Assembly: GCF_017591435.1 (NCBI RefSeq)
Contig: NC_059256.1
Coordinates: 943,994 to 1,007,993, forward strand
Direction: 5' to 3'
From: Portunus trituberculatus
Taxonomy: Eukaryota > Arthropoda > Malacostraca > Decapoda > Portunidae
DNA length: 64,000 nucleotides
Part shown: one piece after another, positions 20,120-39,933 of the stretch
Layout: every line of letters starts with the position of its first letter
Position numbering within the stretch: the first letter of the stretch is position 1
Made by a program: the position numbers and the translations under genes
The notes under the pieces: model-generated
Database searches by the model: none
What the model was told of the DNA's origin: nothing
The model's input: the letters and a program-made list of their open reading frames with translations, nothing else

Positions 20120-20305
20120 ATCATGCAATGCAAACTCATTTCCCGAAGCACAAAATTACAAACACATTTTCCCAAGCACTGCAATGCAGACTCATTAGCT
20201 CAAGCACCACAATGCAAACACACTTCCCTGATCGTCATTATATGGAAACCCATTTGCCCAAGCACCATAACACAAACACTTTTTCTCAAGCACCTCAATG
20301 CAAAG
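20120..20305. repeat. 29-bp minisatellite (copy 2)
   Basis: Six degenerate units as at 640-830. Confidence 0.8.
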
Positions 20306-20537
20306 GTCATATCAAGTAAAACTGAATCATCACGCAGTATAGGCAGTCCCTACCTTAGCACATTAAGGCTCCTTGTCTTTATAAGTCTATGGCTATTAAC
20401 AGGAACTCAAATTCACTGAAACACCTTCAAAAGATTGACTGATATTTTAAATTTAATTACAGGAAATACAAGTTAAGGACTGCCAGTTTAAATACCAAAC
20501 AAAAAATAAGTAAAAGTTGAACAAAGCTCATTCTTAC

Positions 20538-26327
<5,790 letters not shown>

Positions 26328-26346
26328 GATGGAGCTCACTGAAACA

Positions 26347-26349
<3 letters not shown>

Positions 26350-26430
<81 letters not shown>
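26350..26430. repeat. (GA)n microsatellite in the pyrimidine tract before exon 1, copy 2
   Basis: About 40 CT units on the minus strand end about 10 bp before the acceptor CATCTGTTTCAG of exon 1; copy 1 has only about 10, interrupted. Confidence 0.9.
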
Positions 26431-26433
<3 letters not shown>

Positions 26434-28230
26434 TGAATGGGGCAGTGTGTCATCCAGGAAGCCTCCACATACTCTGGACCTTGGCCTTGGGGTGGGACAT
26501 TGAAAGTCTTGGTAAGGGGGAAGAAGGTCAGTGCCATAGAGGAACAAAACACAAACATTGCACTCAAACAAATATCAAACACAGACCAGGTTAGTATTTG
26601 TTTTACTGAAGTGTAAGCATATCTCCATTAAAGCCTGTCTTATGAAATGCTTGCATTCACCCACACCTGCATTCCACTAACCCTCATCACTTTTGGAGAA
26701 GTATTCTTTGCTTAAAAATCACACACATTTTCCAGTAAACAACAAGCAAAGATAGAGCAGTGCGGCAGCAGCCATTCCTCCCGCTGATCGAATCCGAGGC
26801 ACTTGGTGAGCACCGTGTGCCACCCAGAACAGTGACCTGCCTCACGGGTGCCAGAGAGTGCAGGTGCAGGCCAGCAAACAGTGCTTCTCAGTGACAACAC
26901 CCAGCATGACCAATGACACACCACTGCTCCATAAGCAGGCCAGTGTCCCTCAGTAAGGTTCTTTTATTGCAAAAACTACTGCATTTGACAAAATATAGGA
27001 TGTACCTTTTTCTCAAAATTTTGCCTTAAAAATTGTCATGTCTAAAATTGTCCTGTGTCTAATATGCTAAGTTGAGACTTCCAATAAGCTTATCATCTGC
27101 CTGATGGTCACTAACCTAGCTCACCATTAGTACCTCTACCTACCTTAACTACATGCATCATTAATGTATTGCATGCATTTTTATTATTATTAATATTAAG
27201 TTTAACAAAAATGAAAGCAATCTAATCTGTGAGGACGTGATGCATGTTTACAAATATGAGCCGATAAGTCAGAACCGTGACTCAGTGCCACCTGAAAGTG
27301 ATGAATGACAACAAGTTCATGATCATAAAGTTGATAGTAAAACAAAACAAGAAAATAGACAAAAATTGCAAGAGAAAATAAGGAAAAAAATAAATGAACC
27401 AGCCACAACAAAAGAGATAACAACATAATGGGTGCCATGCAAAGACAATCCCCGACAGTTAACAATTAACACCCTGACGGGCCTCGCCGTTATGGCCACA
27501 GGAGGAAAATGATCAAGCTACACAATCTCCTACAACCTACAAGTGGTAGATTATTCTAAGGAGCATGGCAATAGAGCAGCAGCAAGGCCCTCTAGGCCGC
27601 CACCTACAGAAAAAATTGTACGTGTGTGGCACGTATAAAGAGCACAAGGAAAGGTAAACGTAACATTCATTGCCCAGCCTCACATTGGCCACAACTTGAG
27701 GATGACATTGGTTGGTTGCAAGGTTGGGTTTTGTTTAGTATCCTTCGTGGGCCGCGGTGTAACGGATACAGCCGTAAGTGTAGCATTGGCAATGATACTC
27801 AGTGTAAACAATCCAACATCTGGGTTACCACATCCACCCGCCATCAACGCTATCAAAGCATTTTCAGAGTTTTTTATGTGATTCTGTTGATTTCAGATCT
27901 CTTTTGCAATTCACATTACTTCATGTAATCCTCCCCCACCCAAAATCCACAATTTCCTAGACCCCCTGAGATTATTGAGAATGAGAAGCAAGCACAAAAT
28001 TGAATTTAAAAAACAATCATAACTTGAAAAATATTAGTCTGTGACAGAAATGACATACCATCAAACTGACCATGTTTTCTGCTTATATAATGTGTTGCTA
28101 CATTGCCTTCAACAGTATAACCTTAAATACACTATAAACTTTTTCTTTTCCTGAAACTGACCTGCTGAAATGTGGATGTGTCTTATAAGCCTGTGCGTCC
28201 TACAAGACATCAGATACAGTGAGTGAGCTT
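26431..28230. other. Noncoding flank of the gene in copy 2
   Basis: Matches 10504-12310; no coding support. Confidence 0.5.
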
Positions 28231-28400
28231 TGACTGCCTGGGTTAGGTTAGGCCAGGGCAGGTTTGGTTAGGTTAGGTTAGGTCAGTTAGTGGTTGTGTT
28301 ACCTTAGTAAAGTTAGGTTCATTCCACTGAGATTAGTTGGTTGTCAGTAAGGTTAGCTTCATCCATTTAGCTCACTCAATAAGGTTAGGTTAGTTTGGTT
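28231..28400. repeat. Interrupted TTAGG-like repeat, copy 2
   Basis: Matches 12311-12474 and continues without the gypsy element, giving the empty site. Confidence 0.7.
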
Positions 28401-28489
28401 ATGTCACTTAGGTCAGTACAGATATGCCAGTAAGGTCACCTTAGTTCAGCTAGGACAGGAAAGTCACTCAAGCTGATATGTCAATGTCA

Positions 28490-28832
28490 GCTTAGTTCAG
28501 TCTTGTCAGTAAGATCAGCTTAGTTTAGTGTTGTCAGTAAAATCAGCTTAGTTTAGTGTTGTCAGTAAGATTAGCTTAGTTCAGTGTTGTCAGTAAGATT
28601 AGCTTAGTTCAGTGTTGTCAGTAAGATCAGCTTAGTTCAGTGTTATCAGTAAGATAAACTTAGTTCAGTGTTGTCAGTAAGATCAGCTTAGTTCAGTGTT
28701 GTCAGTAAGATCAGCTTAGTTCAGTGTTGTCAGTCAGATCAGCTTAGTTCAGTGTTGTCAGTAAGATCAGCTTAGTTCAGTGTTGTCAGTAAGATCAGCT
28801 TAGTTCAGTGTTGTCAGTAAGGTCAGTTTAAG
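28490..28832. repeat. 28-bp minisatellite, 12 units (copy 2)
   Basis: AGTTCAG-type starts at 28494, 28522 ... 28802, exact 28-bp period. Confidence 0.95.
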
Positions 28833-29126
28833 CTGGTTAAGGCAAGCATCAAAATTGCATTTTTGGGGATTTTTTTTTTTTTTTCACTTCTGAAAATTTC
28901 TTGCTTGCCTGGTGCTTGAGACCAAATATTATTGTTCTATGATGTTCACTTGCAAAAACTAAATGTCATTTCTCCCAGGAAGCCTTTTTTAAATGTCCTG
29001 CACTCTTTCATCATTGCCTGAGTCACAAGGAAAAAAATGATGTATCACTCAATGTTTGGTTCAACATAAGAGATTTTATATGAATATTTTTTTCTCTTGA
29101 TAAATTTCACACTCTGGCGTCCTTAC

Positions 29127-29322
29127 CATCAGCAAAGACAGGAACTGTGATGCATTCCTTCGTTGCGAGCCAGTGTTTGCTGAGGCGTGGAGGGGAAAGG
29201 GTCGTCACGTTTGTGACTGTACTTTTCAGTAATAGCATCCTTACAGGCAGGAATTGACGAGATTTACAACCAGAAACTTCAATAAGAAGCAATAAAGCAG
29301 CCAAGACGAGAACCAACCACAG
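29127..29322 (-). CDS. Putative exon with a hydrophobic N-terminal segment, copy 2
   Basis: Same length, frame, acceptor and GTAAGG donor as 17908-18103, with a few substitutions (for example S to A in the hydrophobic run, G to S and M to T later). Confidence 0.3.
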
Positions 29323-29329
29323 CTGTCAC

Positions 29330-30830
29330 TGATAGCTGTGATAAGATACATATGAGATACGTGTCATCATAACTACACATGGGCCATGCAGGCCCTGCCT
29401 TGCCCCGGCAACGTGCTGTCTAACCCAGCCACCACCACACTGGCTTGTCTAGTTTCACACATGTTGTAAGCTGCCAAAGCACTCGTTTCAAGACTAGCTT
29501 TACCATCACAACTAGCCTCTTATCATTATACAACTCAGAAATAAGCTTGATAACAACACTATTACAAGATATTATTTGGACACAGAGGTATGAAGTTGAA
29601 CCAGAGAAGTACAAAATAACTTCACAGTGTTCCTGTCTCACGTCAACACACTAGTGAAGACTCAGAGATGTCCAGACCAGTCGTAATGTAGCAAATCGCC
29701 ATGATTTTGCTGATGGTGCCTTTCGACACTGACTTATGAGTGAATATTATCTAGAAAAGCAGGGAGGTGATGTATTATCATCCTATCAAGCTCCAGGAAG
29801 TCACCATTGTATACACAATCATGTGTGAAAATTTCATGTCAATCAGATGAATAAAATAGTAAAACAACGACAAAGTGAAAAAAAATTTTAGGAGCAAATA
29901 TCTCTTTACACTTCAAACATTTTCTCTAAATCAGTATAAACTCTGGTCAACTTTTGTTTGGAATCATTTCAAATGCCATTTTTGTTGGGAATAGATTTTG
30001 ATAATGTCAATAGAAAATGAGATAAAAGAACATTTTTAAAAATCTAGAAAAAAATCTAAAATTTTCCTTTGAAAAAAGATAAAAGAAAAAAACATTTTCC
30101 AGCAAAAGTTGCATGCTTGTGCAAAGTTTCTGTTATTTTCTTTAAAGCAATTAAGTGAAAAATGAATTAAGAGAAAATAAAAGACAAAAGAAATGTGAGG
30201 TTTGTATCCCTAACGCCATTCACCCAAGCTTGATGAAATTTATACAGTGACCTCCATGTGCACCCAAACAACAACTTACCACTCTTACCATAAGCAAAAT
30301 GTGACTCGTGTTAAGTTAATTTGCCGCGCTCCTAAAGTCAGAAACGTCAGTTTAGTTTGGGTCAGAAAGATCAGTTTTGTTTAGTTTGGTTGAGTCAGTA
30401 AGGTCAGTTTACTTTGGTTGGTCAGTTCAGTTAACTCAGTAAGGTCAGTCCAGTTCAGTTGGGTATGTACAGGGGGGTTAGATGAGTTAGGTCAGGAAGG
30501 TCAGTTTGGTTGCAAGGTCAGTGAGCTAAGTATTTTTAACCCCACACATATGCCTCACATATTTTTCACACTCGCTGTTTTTTTGGGGCCGGCTTACAAT
30601 CTTTCTCAGACGTCACATGATCTAGATATTTAACGGATTGCTGACCAAATGTGCACTTAATGAACCGTGCCATCCTCAGACCACAGCGGTCTCCTGCAGG
30701 GAACAGTCCCTCCAAAGCCTAGCTACTGGACCATATCTCAGGGACACTTGTGGTCAGGGTTGAACCCTATTGCTCAGGAGCTTTACAAGTGCACAAGAGC
30801 TGCAGTTAAGGTCTCACCGTGACTGTGTCT
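29330..30830. other. Noncoding part of unit copy 2
   Basis: Matches 18110-19610; nothing recognisable as a gene. Confidence 0.5.
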
Positions 30831-31055
30831 GCGGATGTGAATGGCCGCAGCCATTCACATCTCTCTTGGCCTGACACAGCTCCCCACCAAGGGATCCTCT
30901 ACAAGCTGGCCAGCATGGGGATCTCAGTACCCACAACTGCATCATTAAAACACTTCCCAGGCCAGGCACAGAAAAATATCACATGTAGCCGTCAGTATGT
31001 CTCAAGTCACCAACACAGAGCACTTGGATATGTTGCCTTGAAAGATTTTTTTCTC

Positions 31056-32827
31056 TGTATTCACCTAGTTGTATTCACCTAGTTGTAATTTTACAGGGCC
31101 TGGGTATCATACTCGTGTGGCCCCGTCTCCATATCTACACACATCCAACTTTCCTTTAAAACTATGCACACTCCTTGCTGACACCACCTCCTCACTCAAG
31201 CCATTCCACACCTCCACACATCTTTGTGGGAAACTATATTTTTTCACATCCTTCAAGCATATTCCCTTGGCTATCTTTTTACTATGCGATCTTGTAGTTC
31301 TACTTAAGTTTTCCTCTCTCAACATCATTTGCTCATTATCCACTTCATCCAGTCCATTCAACAGTTTATAAACCTGTATTAAATCTCCTCTTTCTCTTCT
31401 TTGTTCCAAGGTAGGCAAATTCATTTCTTTTAATCTCTCCTCATAGGTCATTTCTGCCAATTCCGGAACCATTTTTGTTGCCATTCTCTGCAATCTCTCC
31501 AACTTCCTTATATGCTTCTTTTTATAAGGGGACCAAACCACTCCAGCATATTCCAATCTTGGTCTAATTACCATACTAATTAATTTCTTCATCATATCTT
31601 TATCCATATAATGGAAGGCTAATCCAATATTTTTATCAAATTATACGTTTCTCCAAACATCTTATCAATATGAGCCTCAAACTGCCCATGGTCTTGTATT
31701 ATCACTCCCAAATCCTTTTCCTTTTCCACCTTTTTCAACACTACTTCTTCACCCATCTTATATGACCCTCTTGGCCGTCTTCCACTCTTTCCCATCTCCA
31801 TCACATGACTTTTGCTCAGATTAAATTCCATTTGCCACCTCTTGCTCCACTCCCAAATCTTATCCAGGTCTGCCTGTAAAATTTCACAATCTTCTTCACT
31901 CTTCACACACCTACACAACTTCGCATCATCCGCAAACAAATTAATATAACTGTTTACTCCTCTGGCATGTCATTTATATATACCAGGAAAAGTATTGGTG
32001 CCAGCACTGAGCCTTGTGGGACTCCACTCTCCACCACCAACCAGTCCGACTTTGCATCCCTTATTACCGTTCTCATCTCCTCCATCTCAAGTAGTTTTCC
32101 ATCCACTTTAACACTTTTCCTTTCAGTCCTCCATAAATCTCTACTTTCCATAACAGTCTCGTGAGGTACCTTGTCAAAAGCTTTCTTTAAATCCAAATAT
32201 ACACAGTCCATCCATCCTCTCTCTCTCTGTATTTTGTCAACCACTCTTGAATAAAAGCTCAGTAGATTTGTTACACATGACCTCCCTTTCCTGAAGCCAA
32301 ATTGATGATCCGATAATAACTTATGATCCTCCAGGAACCGTATCCAATATTTCTTTATCACCCTCTCACAAATCTTACCGACCACACTTGTTAGAGACAC
32401 AGGTCTATAGTTAAGAGGCTCTTCCTTACTGCCTCCCTTATAAATGGGCACCACTTCAGCTCTCTTCCACTCTACTGGTACTTCCCGTTTCTAATGAGCA
32501 CCTTATAATATCATATAATGGATCAATCAATTCTTCTCTACACTCCTTCAATAATTTTCCTGAAACTTCATCTGGTCCCATCGCTTTATCATCTTTAAGT
32601 TCCTCCAACATTTTATATAACTCCTTTTTAGGTATCTTAATGTCCTCCATGTGCACATTTCCTCGTACATTCTGTGGCTTTACAAACATTGTTTCTTTAG
32701 TAAATACTTGCTGAAACCTATTATTTAGCAATTCCGCTATATTCTTAGGGTCATCTACTATCCCTTGCTCTCCTTTTAATCTTTCAATGGACTCTCTCTT
32801 TTTAAGTTTACCATTTATGAACCTGTA
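31056..32827 (-). mobile_element. LINE-A copy i, 3' part of ORF2 and 3' end
   Basis: Minus strand. RT fragments in shifted frames: YKGGSKEEPLNYRPVSLTSV, QFGFRKGRSC, YLDLKKAFDKVPHE, GVPQGSVLAP, and the catalytic FADDAKL near 31937; then the C-terminal region RPRLEYAGVVWSPY and KKYSFPQRCVEVWNGL, ending in RYGDG. The 3' end is two copies of AACTAGGTGAATAC. Pattern is that of the Jockey/CR1 type of APE-bearing LINEs. The upstream part is cut off at 32828, where LINE-B has inserted. Confidence 0.85.
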
Positions 32828-35800
32828 TGTATTTACCTAATTGTATTTACCTAATTGTAACATACGGGAAAAGAGCTACGCTCGTGTTGTCCCGTCTCCA
32901 TATCTATTAATGTCCAGCTTTTTCTTAAAATCATGAATATTCCTTGCGTTGACCACTTCCACGTCTAAACTATTCCATGCTTCCACCCTTCTATGGGGGA
33001 AGCTATATTTTTTCACATCTCTCCTATAAGTGGCCATTTTTAGTTTTTTCCCATGCCCTCTCGACATTCTTTCATTCCACATACACAGATCTTCCCTATC
33101 CATTTTTTCCATGCCAATCATCACTCTGTATATTGCTATCAGGTCTCCCCTTTCTCTTCTGTTTTCCAGGGTCGGAAGTTGCATTCTTTTCAGTCTGTCT
33201 TCATAAGTCAAATCTCTTAAGTCAGGCACCATTTTGTTGCAGCCCTCTGTACTTTCTCTAGTTTCCTTATGTGTTTCTTTAAGTTCGAGCCCACTGTATT
33301 GTTGCATATTCAAGCCTCGGTCTTATCATTGCAGTAATTATTTTCTTCATCATTTCTTCATCTAAATATACGAACGCCACTCTTATGTTCCTCAATAAGT
33401 TCAATACTTCTCCAATTATTTTGTTTATATGTCTCTCTGGCGATAGGTCATTGGTAATTGTCACCCCAAGGTCTTTTTCTTCATGACTGGTTTTATGTCT
33501 TCATTTCCTATCTTGTACATACTCCTGATTCTTCTTTCACTCTTGCCAAACTCTATTTTCTTGCATTTTGTCGTGTTGAACTCCATTTGCCATGTACAGC
33601 TCCATTTCCATATTCTGTCCAAGTCTTCCTGGAGTAGTTCGCAATCTTTGTCACATCTCACTTTTCTTAACAATTTTGCATCGTCTGCAAATAGGCTCAC
33701 ATAACTGGACACCCCATCCACCATGTCATTTATGTAGACCGCGAACATTACTGGTGCCAACACTGATCCCTGTGGAACTCCACTCTCCACCAAGCCCCAT
33801 TCTGATGGTCTGTCCTTAATTATTGTTCTCATTTCTCTTCCTACCAAAAGTCTTCCATCCATTTTAGTAAACTGCCATGCACTCCTCCTACCATTTCAAG
33901 TTTCCAGATCAGTCTCCGTGTGGTACCTTATCAAAGGCCTTTTTAAATCCAGATATATTCCATCAGCCCAACCATCTCTTTCCTGTATTACATCTATCAC
34001 CCTCGAATAGTAACATATCAGGTTTGTCGTGCATGAACGCCCTTTTCTAAAACCAAATTGACACTCACAAAGTATGTCATTTTTCTCCAAGAAGTCTGTC
34101 CATCTATTCTTCACCACCCTCTCACACATCTTAGCTACCACACTTGTAAGTGACACTGGTCTATAGTTCAATGGGTCTCTCTTGTTACCTGATTTATAGA
34201 TTGGGACAATGTTAGCTCTTTTCCAGTCTTGGGGCACTACACCTTCCCTTAATGAGGCATCAATTACTTCACAAACTTTTTCTGCCAGTTGCTCCTGCAT
34301 TCTCTTAAAATCCATCCTGATACCCCATCAGGTCCCACAGCTTTTCTCACTTCTAAACTCCCCATCATATTCTTGATCTCCTCCACAGTTACTTGAAACT
34401 CCTTCATAATCCCTTTCTGTTCCATTACCAGTGGTTTGTCAAAAGCAGTCTCCTTTGTGAATACCTTCCGAAAGCATCCATTCATAGCCTCTGCCATTTC
34501 CTGGGATCTTCACTGCATACTCCATTTACTTCTAAACTTTCAATACTTTCTCTATTTTTGATGTTGTTGTTCACATGTCTGTAAAAAGCCTTGGTTGGTC
34601 TTTACATTTATCAATTATATCCTTTTCTTGTTTCTTTCTTTCTTCTCTTCTAATCAACACATATTCATTTCTTGCTCTTTTGTAACTTTCCCACTGCTTA
34701 ATCCGTCTTTTCCTTCTCCACCTCTTCCATGCATCCTCTTTTCTTGTTCTAGCCTTTTCACATCTATCGTTAAACCAGTCCTGCTTTCCAACTTCTCTAT
34801 GTTGTCTTATTGGTACAAATTTTTTCTCACCTTCTTTGTATATTTTTATAAATTCCTTCCACTTTTCATTTGCTCCTTAGCACTCTTGAATTTCATCCAA
34901 TTTGTCTCTTGAAAGAATTTCTTTAGGTTTCCAAAATCTGTCTTGGCATAATTCCATCTTCCCACTTTATATTCTTCATTTCTTCTAGATTTCTCTTCAT
35001 CTATCACCTTGAACTCCAAAACTGCATGATCACTCTTTGCTAAAGGGCACTCCACCCTCATCTCCTCAATGACCATTGGCTCTGTACTAAAGACCAAGTC
35101 CAGTCTTGACGATGCTCCCTCTCCTCCAAACCTAGTATCTTCTTTGACCCACTGAGTTAACACATTTTCCATTGCCAGTGTCAATAGTGTATTTCCCATG
35201 TTGTCTCTGATCCTTCCATTGACCAGTCCTCCCAACACACCTCTTTACAATTAAAATCTCCCATCATTATAGTTCGTTCACAGCCACCCAACATTTCTTC
35301 CAGACATGTTCCTGTATCACTTATCATTTCTTCATATTCCTGTACTGACCATGCATTTGTCTTAGGTGGTACGTACACCACTATGTAGTGCCTCTTTTTT
35401 CCTTCATTAGTTTCTGCTCTGATCTTTAGCACTTCTGCCTTTCCCATACCTTCTTTCACTTGATCCACCTTTATATCTTTTTTAACCAGCAACATCACTC
35501 CTCCTCCCATCTTACCTACTCTATTTCTTTTCCAAACATTATATTTCCCTTCTCCAACCATCATCAGGTCTTCTCCTCTCTCAGTTTTGTTTCAGTAAGA
35601 CCCACAATATCTGGGTTCTTGTCCCTCAAGTAATCGTTGAGTTCTAAAATCCCGATATCACTCCATTTATGTTGGAATACATTACATTCCGCTCATACGT
35701 AAGTTTCTTTAGTCCTTTCTTGCTGTACTTTTCTGGGTTATGAACCACTTCCTCAGTCTCATATCCAAGATTCTCCAGAAAACTCTTTCTTCTCCTCTTC

Positions 35801-36608
35801 TGTCCTCTCTTCATTTTTTTCAAAGCCTCCTTTCTCAACTCATTTAACATTTCTCTTTCCTTTTCACCGAGATCTCTTCTCAACCAAATCTTCCTTGTTG
35901 TTTCCTGCTGGGCTAGCCTCCATGACTTCTCCACCAATTCATCTACATCCTTTTGTGACTTAAGTTTGATTCTTATTGGCCTCATACCTTCTCTTGTGAA
36001 CTTTCCAATTCTATGGAAGTCCTCTATTTCTTGTACTAGGTCTTTTCCTCCTCCTGCACCACATTAATGATATTATTTATCACCTTTTTATGTTTTTCTC
36101 TCTCCATTTTACTCGGTGTCTTATCCTCCTCCACACCAAATATCACCACACATCTCTTTTTGTCTACAGTTTCCTCACCAATGTCTCATTTGATTTAATA
36201 ACCTTCACCACTTTCTCAGCAATCTTCTCTTCTATGATCTGTTGATCTATAATTTCAGCAAGGCCCAAAGTTTTCTCCCAGACTCTTTGATTTCCTTTTC
36301 CAGACTTGCAACTTTGTAATTTACCTCCTTTCTTTCCACTTCCTGACTTTTTTCCATTCAGCCTGCTTCTCCATCACTTTTCCTAGAGATTCTCCACATT
36401 TTTCGCAATTCACTTTAATTAGCTTAACTTCCTCTTTCAGTGCTTCATTTTCCTTCTTCATATCGGCACACTCTTTCAATACATTGTCATAACTCGTTTC
36501 CAGGCCCCCATACTTTTCAAACAGTTTTTCAATTTTACCTTCCAACTCCAGAATTTTCTTCACATAAGCGCTCTTCTCCATTATTCCTTGAAATCCTGTG
36601 AAGTCTGA
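32828..36608 (-). mobile_element. LINE-B, near full length, inserted in LINE-A
   Basis: 3' end at 32828 is two copies of AATTAGGTAAATAC. From 5' to 3' on the minus strand: ORF1 coiled-coil from the ATG at 36581 (MEKSAYVKKILELEGK, CEKCGESL); a conserved basic segment (KSQKDVDELVEKSWRLAQ); an APE-type endonuclease (NINGVI, GDFNCKEVCWEDW, SDHAVLEF); then RT (NYRPVSLTSVVAKM, FGFRKGRSC, GVPQGSVLAP, FADDAKL). It ends with the region RRERGDLIAIYRV and SRGHGK. At least eight frame breaks, many at homopolymers. The 5' end meets a TG repeat. Confidence 0.88.
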
Positions 36609-36666
36609 TGTGTGTGTGTGTGTGTGTGTGTAATGAGCAGAGAGCTTGGATATGTTGCCTTGAAAG

Positions 36667-36750
<84 letters not shown>

Positions 36751-36760
36751 TCTCTCTCTC
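36609..36760. repeat. (TG)n, unit-junction fragment and (CT)n
   Basis: (TG)n 36609-36631, then GAGCTTGGATATGTTGCC, the same motif that starts each large unit, then a CT run 36669-36760. A leftover of the tandem-unit junction caught between LINEs. Confidence 0.85.
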
Positions 36761-39700
36761 TGTATTCACCTAGTTGTATTCACCTAGTTGTAATTTTACA
36801 GGGCCTGGGTATCATACTCGTGTGGCCCCGTCTCCATATCTACACACATCCAACTTTCCTTTAAAACTATGCACACTCCTTGCTGACACCACCTCCTCAC
36901 TCAAACCATTCCACACCTCCACACATCTTTGTGGGAAACTATATTTTTCACATCCTTCAAGCATATTCCTTGGCTATCTTTTACTATGCGATCTTGAAGT
37001 TCTACTTAAGTTTTCCTCTCTCAACATCATTTGCTCATTATCCACTTCATCCAGTCCATTCAACAGTTTATAAACCTGTATTAAATCTCCTCTTTCTCTT
37101 CTTTGTTCCAAGGTAGGCAAATTCATTTCTTTTAACCTCTCCTCATAGGTCATTTCTGCCAATTCCGGAACCATTTTTGTTGCCATTCTCTGCAATCTCT
37201 CCAACTTCCTTATATGCTTCTTTTTATAAGGGGACCAAACCACTCTAGCATATTCCAATCTTGGTCTAATTACCATACTAATTAATTTCTTCATCATATC
37301 TTTTTTTCCATGTGCACATTTCCTTGTACATTCTGTGGCTTTACAAACATTGTTTCTTCAGTAAATACTTGCTGAAACCTATTATTTAGCAATTCCGCTA
37401 TATTCTTAGGGTCATCTACTATCCCTTGCTCTCCTTTTAATCTTTCAATGGACTCTCTCTTTTTAAGTTTACCATCTATGAACCTGTAAAACAATTTTGG
37501 ATGTTCCTTACTCTTGTCTACAATATCTTTTTCAAATTTTCTTTCTTCCTCCTCCTTACCCTCACATACTCATTTCTCGCCACTCTATAATTCTCCTTAT
37601 TTAGTATATTCCTGCTCTTTTCCATCTTTTCCAAGCCACATCTCTCTTTTCCTTAGCCTTAACACAAGTTGCATTAAACCAATCCTTTCTTCCTTCCTCT
37701 CTCGGTTTATACTTTGGTACAAATTTCATAACTCCTTCTTTATAATATTTCATAAAAATCTCATATTTCTTTTGCACTTCTCTGATTTGTAACATCTCCT
37801 CCCAATCTAATTTTCTGAAATAATTTTTCAAACTTTCTGTGTCCATCTTTCTATAATTCAATCTACCACTCCTGTATGTCTCATCCTTCCTTCGCTGTGT
37901 TGTTGCTATCTGCATTTCCATAACCACATGATCACTCTTTCCCAAAGGACACTTGTATTGTATATCTCCACATAGGTACACTTCTCTTGTTAACACCAAA
38001 TCCAGTCTAGCCGGTTCATCATCTCCTCTATATCTAGTATTTTCCTTCACCCTCTGTTCCATCATATTTTCCATCATTAGATTAAGAAATCTCTCTCCCA
38101 TGCTTCCTCTCCAACACCACTTACTAGATTTTCCCAATCCACCTCCTTACAATTAAAATCTCCTACTAGTATCACCTTTCTTTTTCCAGATAATACACTT
38201 TCCAAACTCTGTAAAGTATCCTTGATCATATTGTCGTATTCCCTTAATGTCCAAGAATTTGTTTTAGGAGGTACATAGGTCACCATGATTATTAATTCTT
38301 TTCCATCACTTTTTATCCTTATGCTTATCACTTCTGTTGTTCTTCCCATACCAAACCTTATCCACATTTATTTATTTCTTCGTCATAATCATAACTCCTC
38401 CTCCACCTTTACTCTCCCTATCCTTTCTCCATATATTATATTTATTATCCAAATTTATCTTTGTTTTTTCATGCAATTTTGTCTCAGTCAAACACACTAT
38501 ATCAGGCTTCTCCACTATCATATAGTCTTGCAATTCCAATCTACTTGACAGTATCCCATCTATATTAGTATACATTACGGTCCACCCACTGCTCCCTCTA
38601 GGGGTTCCTCCGTATTCCTTCTTTCCACATACCACTTTCTGACTCTCTCTCCTATAACTCTCCAAAAAAACTTTTCTCTTTCCTCCTCAGACCGCTCATC
38701 ATTTTTCCTTCTCGCCTCTTCCACCAATTCCTTATATCTTCTCTCTTCCTCATTTCTATTCTTTCTCACAAACACCTCTTTACAACCTTCTATCTCTCTT
38801 AACTTTGATGTTCTATATAGACATCCTCCAGATTGTTGTGACTTCAGTACTACTTTAATCGGTATGCTCACTCCCTCCTTATACGGACCCAGTCTATGGA
38901 TCTCTTCCACTTCTTCTTGTAGGTCTTTTTTTTCATCATCATTTAGATTTTTAACAGATCTCTTACCGTTTTCAATTCTTCCTTAATTCTCTTAGGCTTA
39001 TATGTTATATTTTGTTCTTTCATCCCAAATATTAACACACTCTTCTTCTTTTCTGCTATTTCCTTATCAATGTTTCCTTATTCTTCATTACATTAACCAG
39101 TTCCTTGGACCTTTCTTTTTTGTCTTCCTTCAACTGATCTTTAATTATTTCTTGTAATCCAACCATCTCTGCTTCCCTCGACTCAGTCCATTGTGTTTTC
39201 TTCAGTTCCCATTCCCTTTCAAGCCTTTCATTCTGCTCACTAATCATTTCCTTAAAGTCATCTTTCTCCTTTACTACTCTATCCATTTTCTCCTCCAACC
39301 GTCTCTTGTATTTTTCAACCTCCACTTTCAAGTGCATTCTCATCCACCAATCGTTTTCATTTTCCTCCAGTCTCTTAACTCTTTCCTTCAAAGCCTTGCG
39401 AATTCTCTATCCTGCTCCTCCTCACTCCTCTGAACTTTTAATTCCTTCACTAACTCCTCAAATCTCTTCTCCAACATCACCAATCTACCTTGCAATGTTG
39501 CCCCTGTTGAAGCTGGACTCATGCTTTGACTGGCCACTTTCGGCTTTGCTCCCTGGGCCTCATCAACATATTTTGAATTTGGTAATTTATTCCTTACCGG
39601 TCTATCCATTTTTTTCTTACTCTTCCTTGGAACATGTGGGTGTGTGGTCACTGGGGGCCAGGCCTGGTAGTTACGTGTGTGGTTGGATGCGTTGGCGGCT

Positions 39701-39933
39701 GCTATGGCTGGCCTTTGTGGGTTCCCGCTCTGTAGTTTGGAGTGCGGAGGTTCTCCCACCTCCGATCACTCCCATGTACACGCCACCAGGCTACGTTCAC
39801 TCTGTACACTCGTTCACTCGCTCTGGTCGCCCCTCAATACCAATAACTATTCTCACTCAAGCACATTGCTTAGTGTGTGGAGTGTTAGTTAGATGCCGCT
39901 CTTGCGCAGGAGGCACGTCCGCTCTCCACGGAG
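36761..39933 (-). mobile_element. LINE-A copy ii, with ORF1 but an internal deletion in RT
   Basis: 3' end AACTAGGTGAATAC x2 at 36761. The C-terminal ORF2 region jumps at about 37300 straight to sequence equivalent to 32648, so the RT catalytic core is deleted. Upstream, the endonuclease part is present (NIDGIL, GDFNCKEVDWENL, SDHVVMEM). ORF1 follows at 39760-38580: a proline/lysine-rich head, then a long coiled coil (39391-39056; EEKMDRVVKEKDDFKEM), then VFVRKNRNEEERRYKEL. This is the most complete LINE-A 5' part in the window. Confidence 0.85.
39056..39759 (-). pseudogene. LINE-A ORF1 N-terminal and coiled-coil part
   Basis: Two overlapping open segments (39759-39388 and 39391-39056) in different frames. 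The first is Pro/Lys-rich and ends with LEKRFEELVKELKVQ; the second is a heptad-like coiled coil rich in K and E. LINE ORF1 proteins trimerise through such coils and bind RNA. One frame change separates the halves. Confidence 0.6.
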
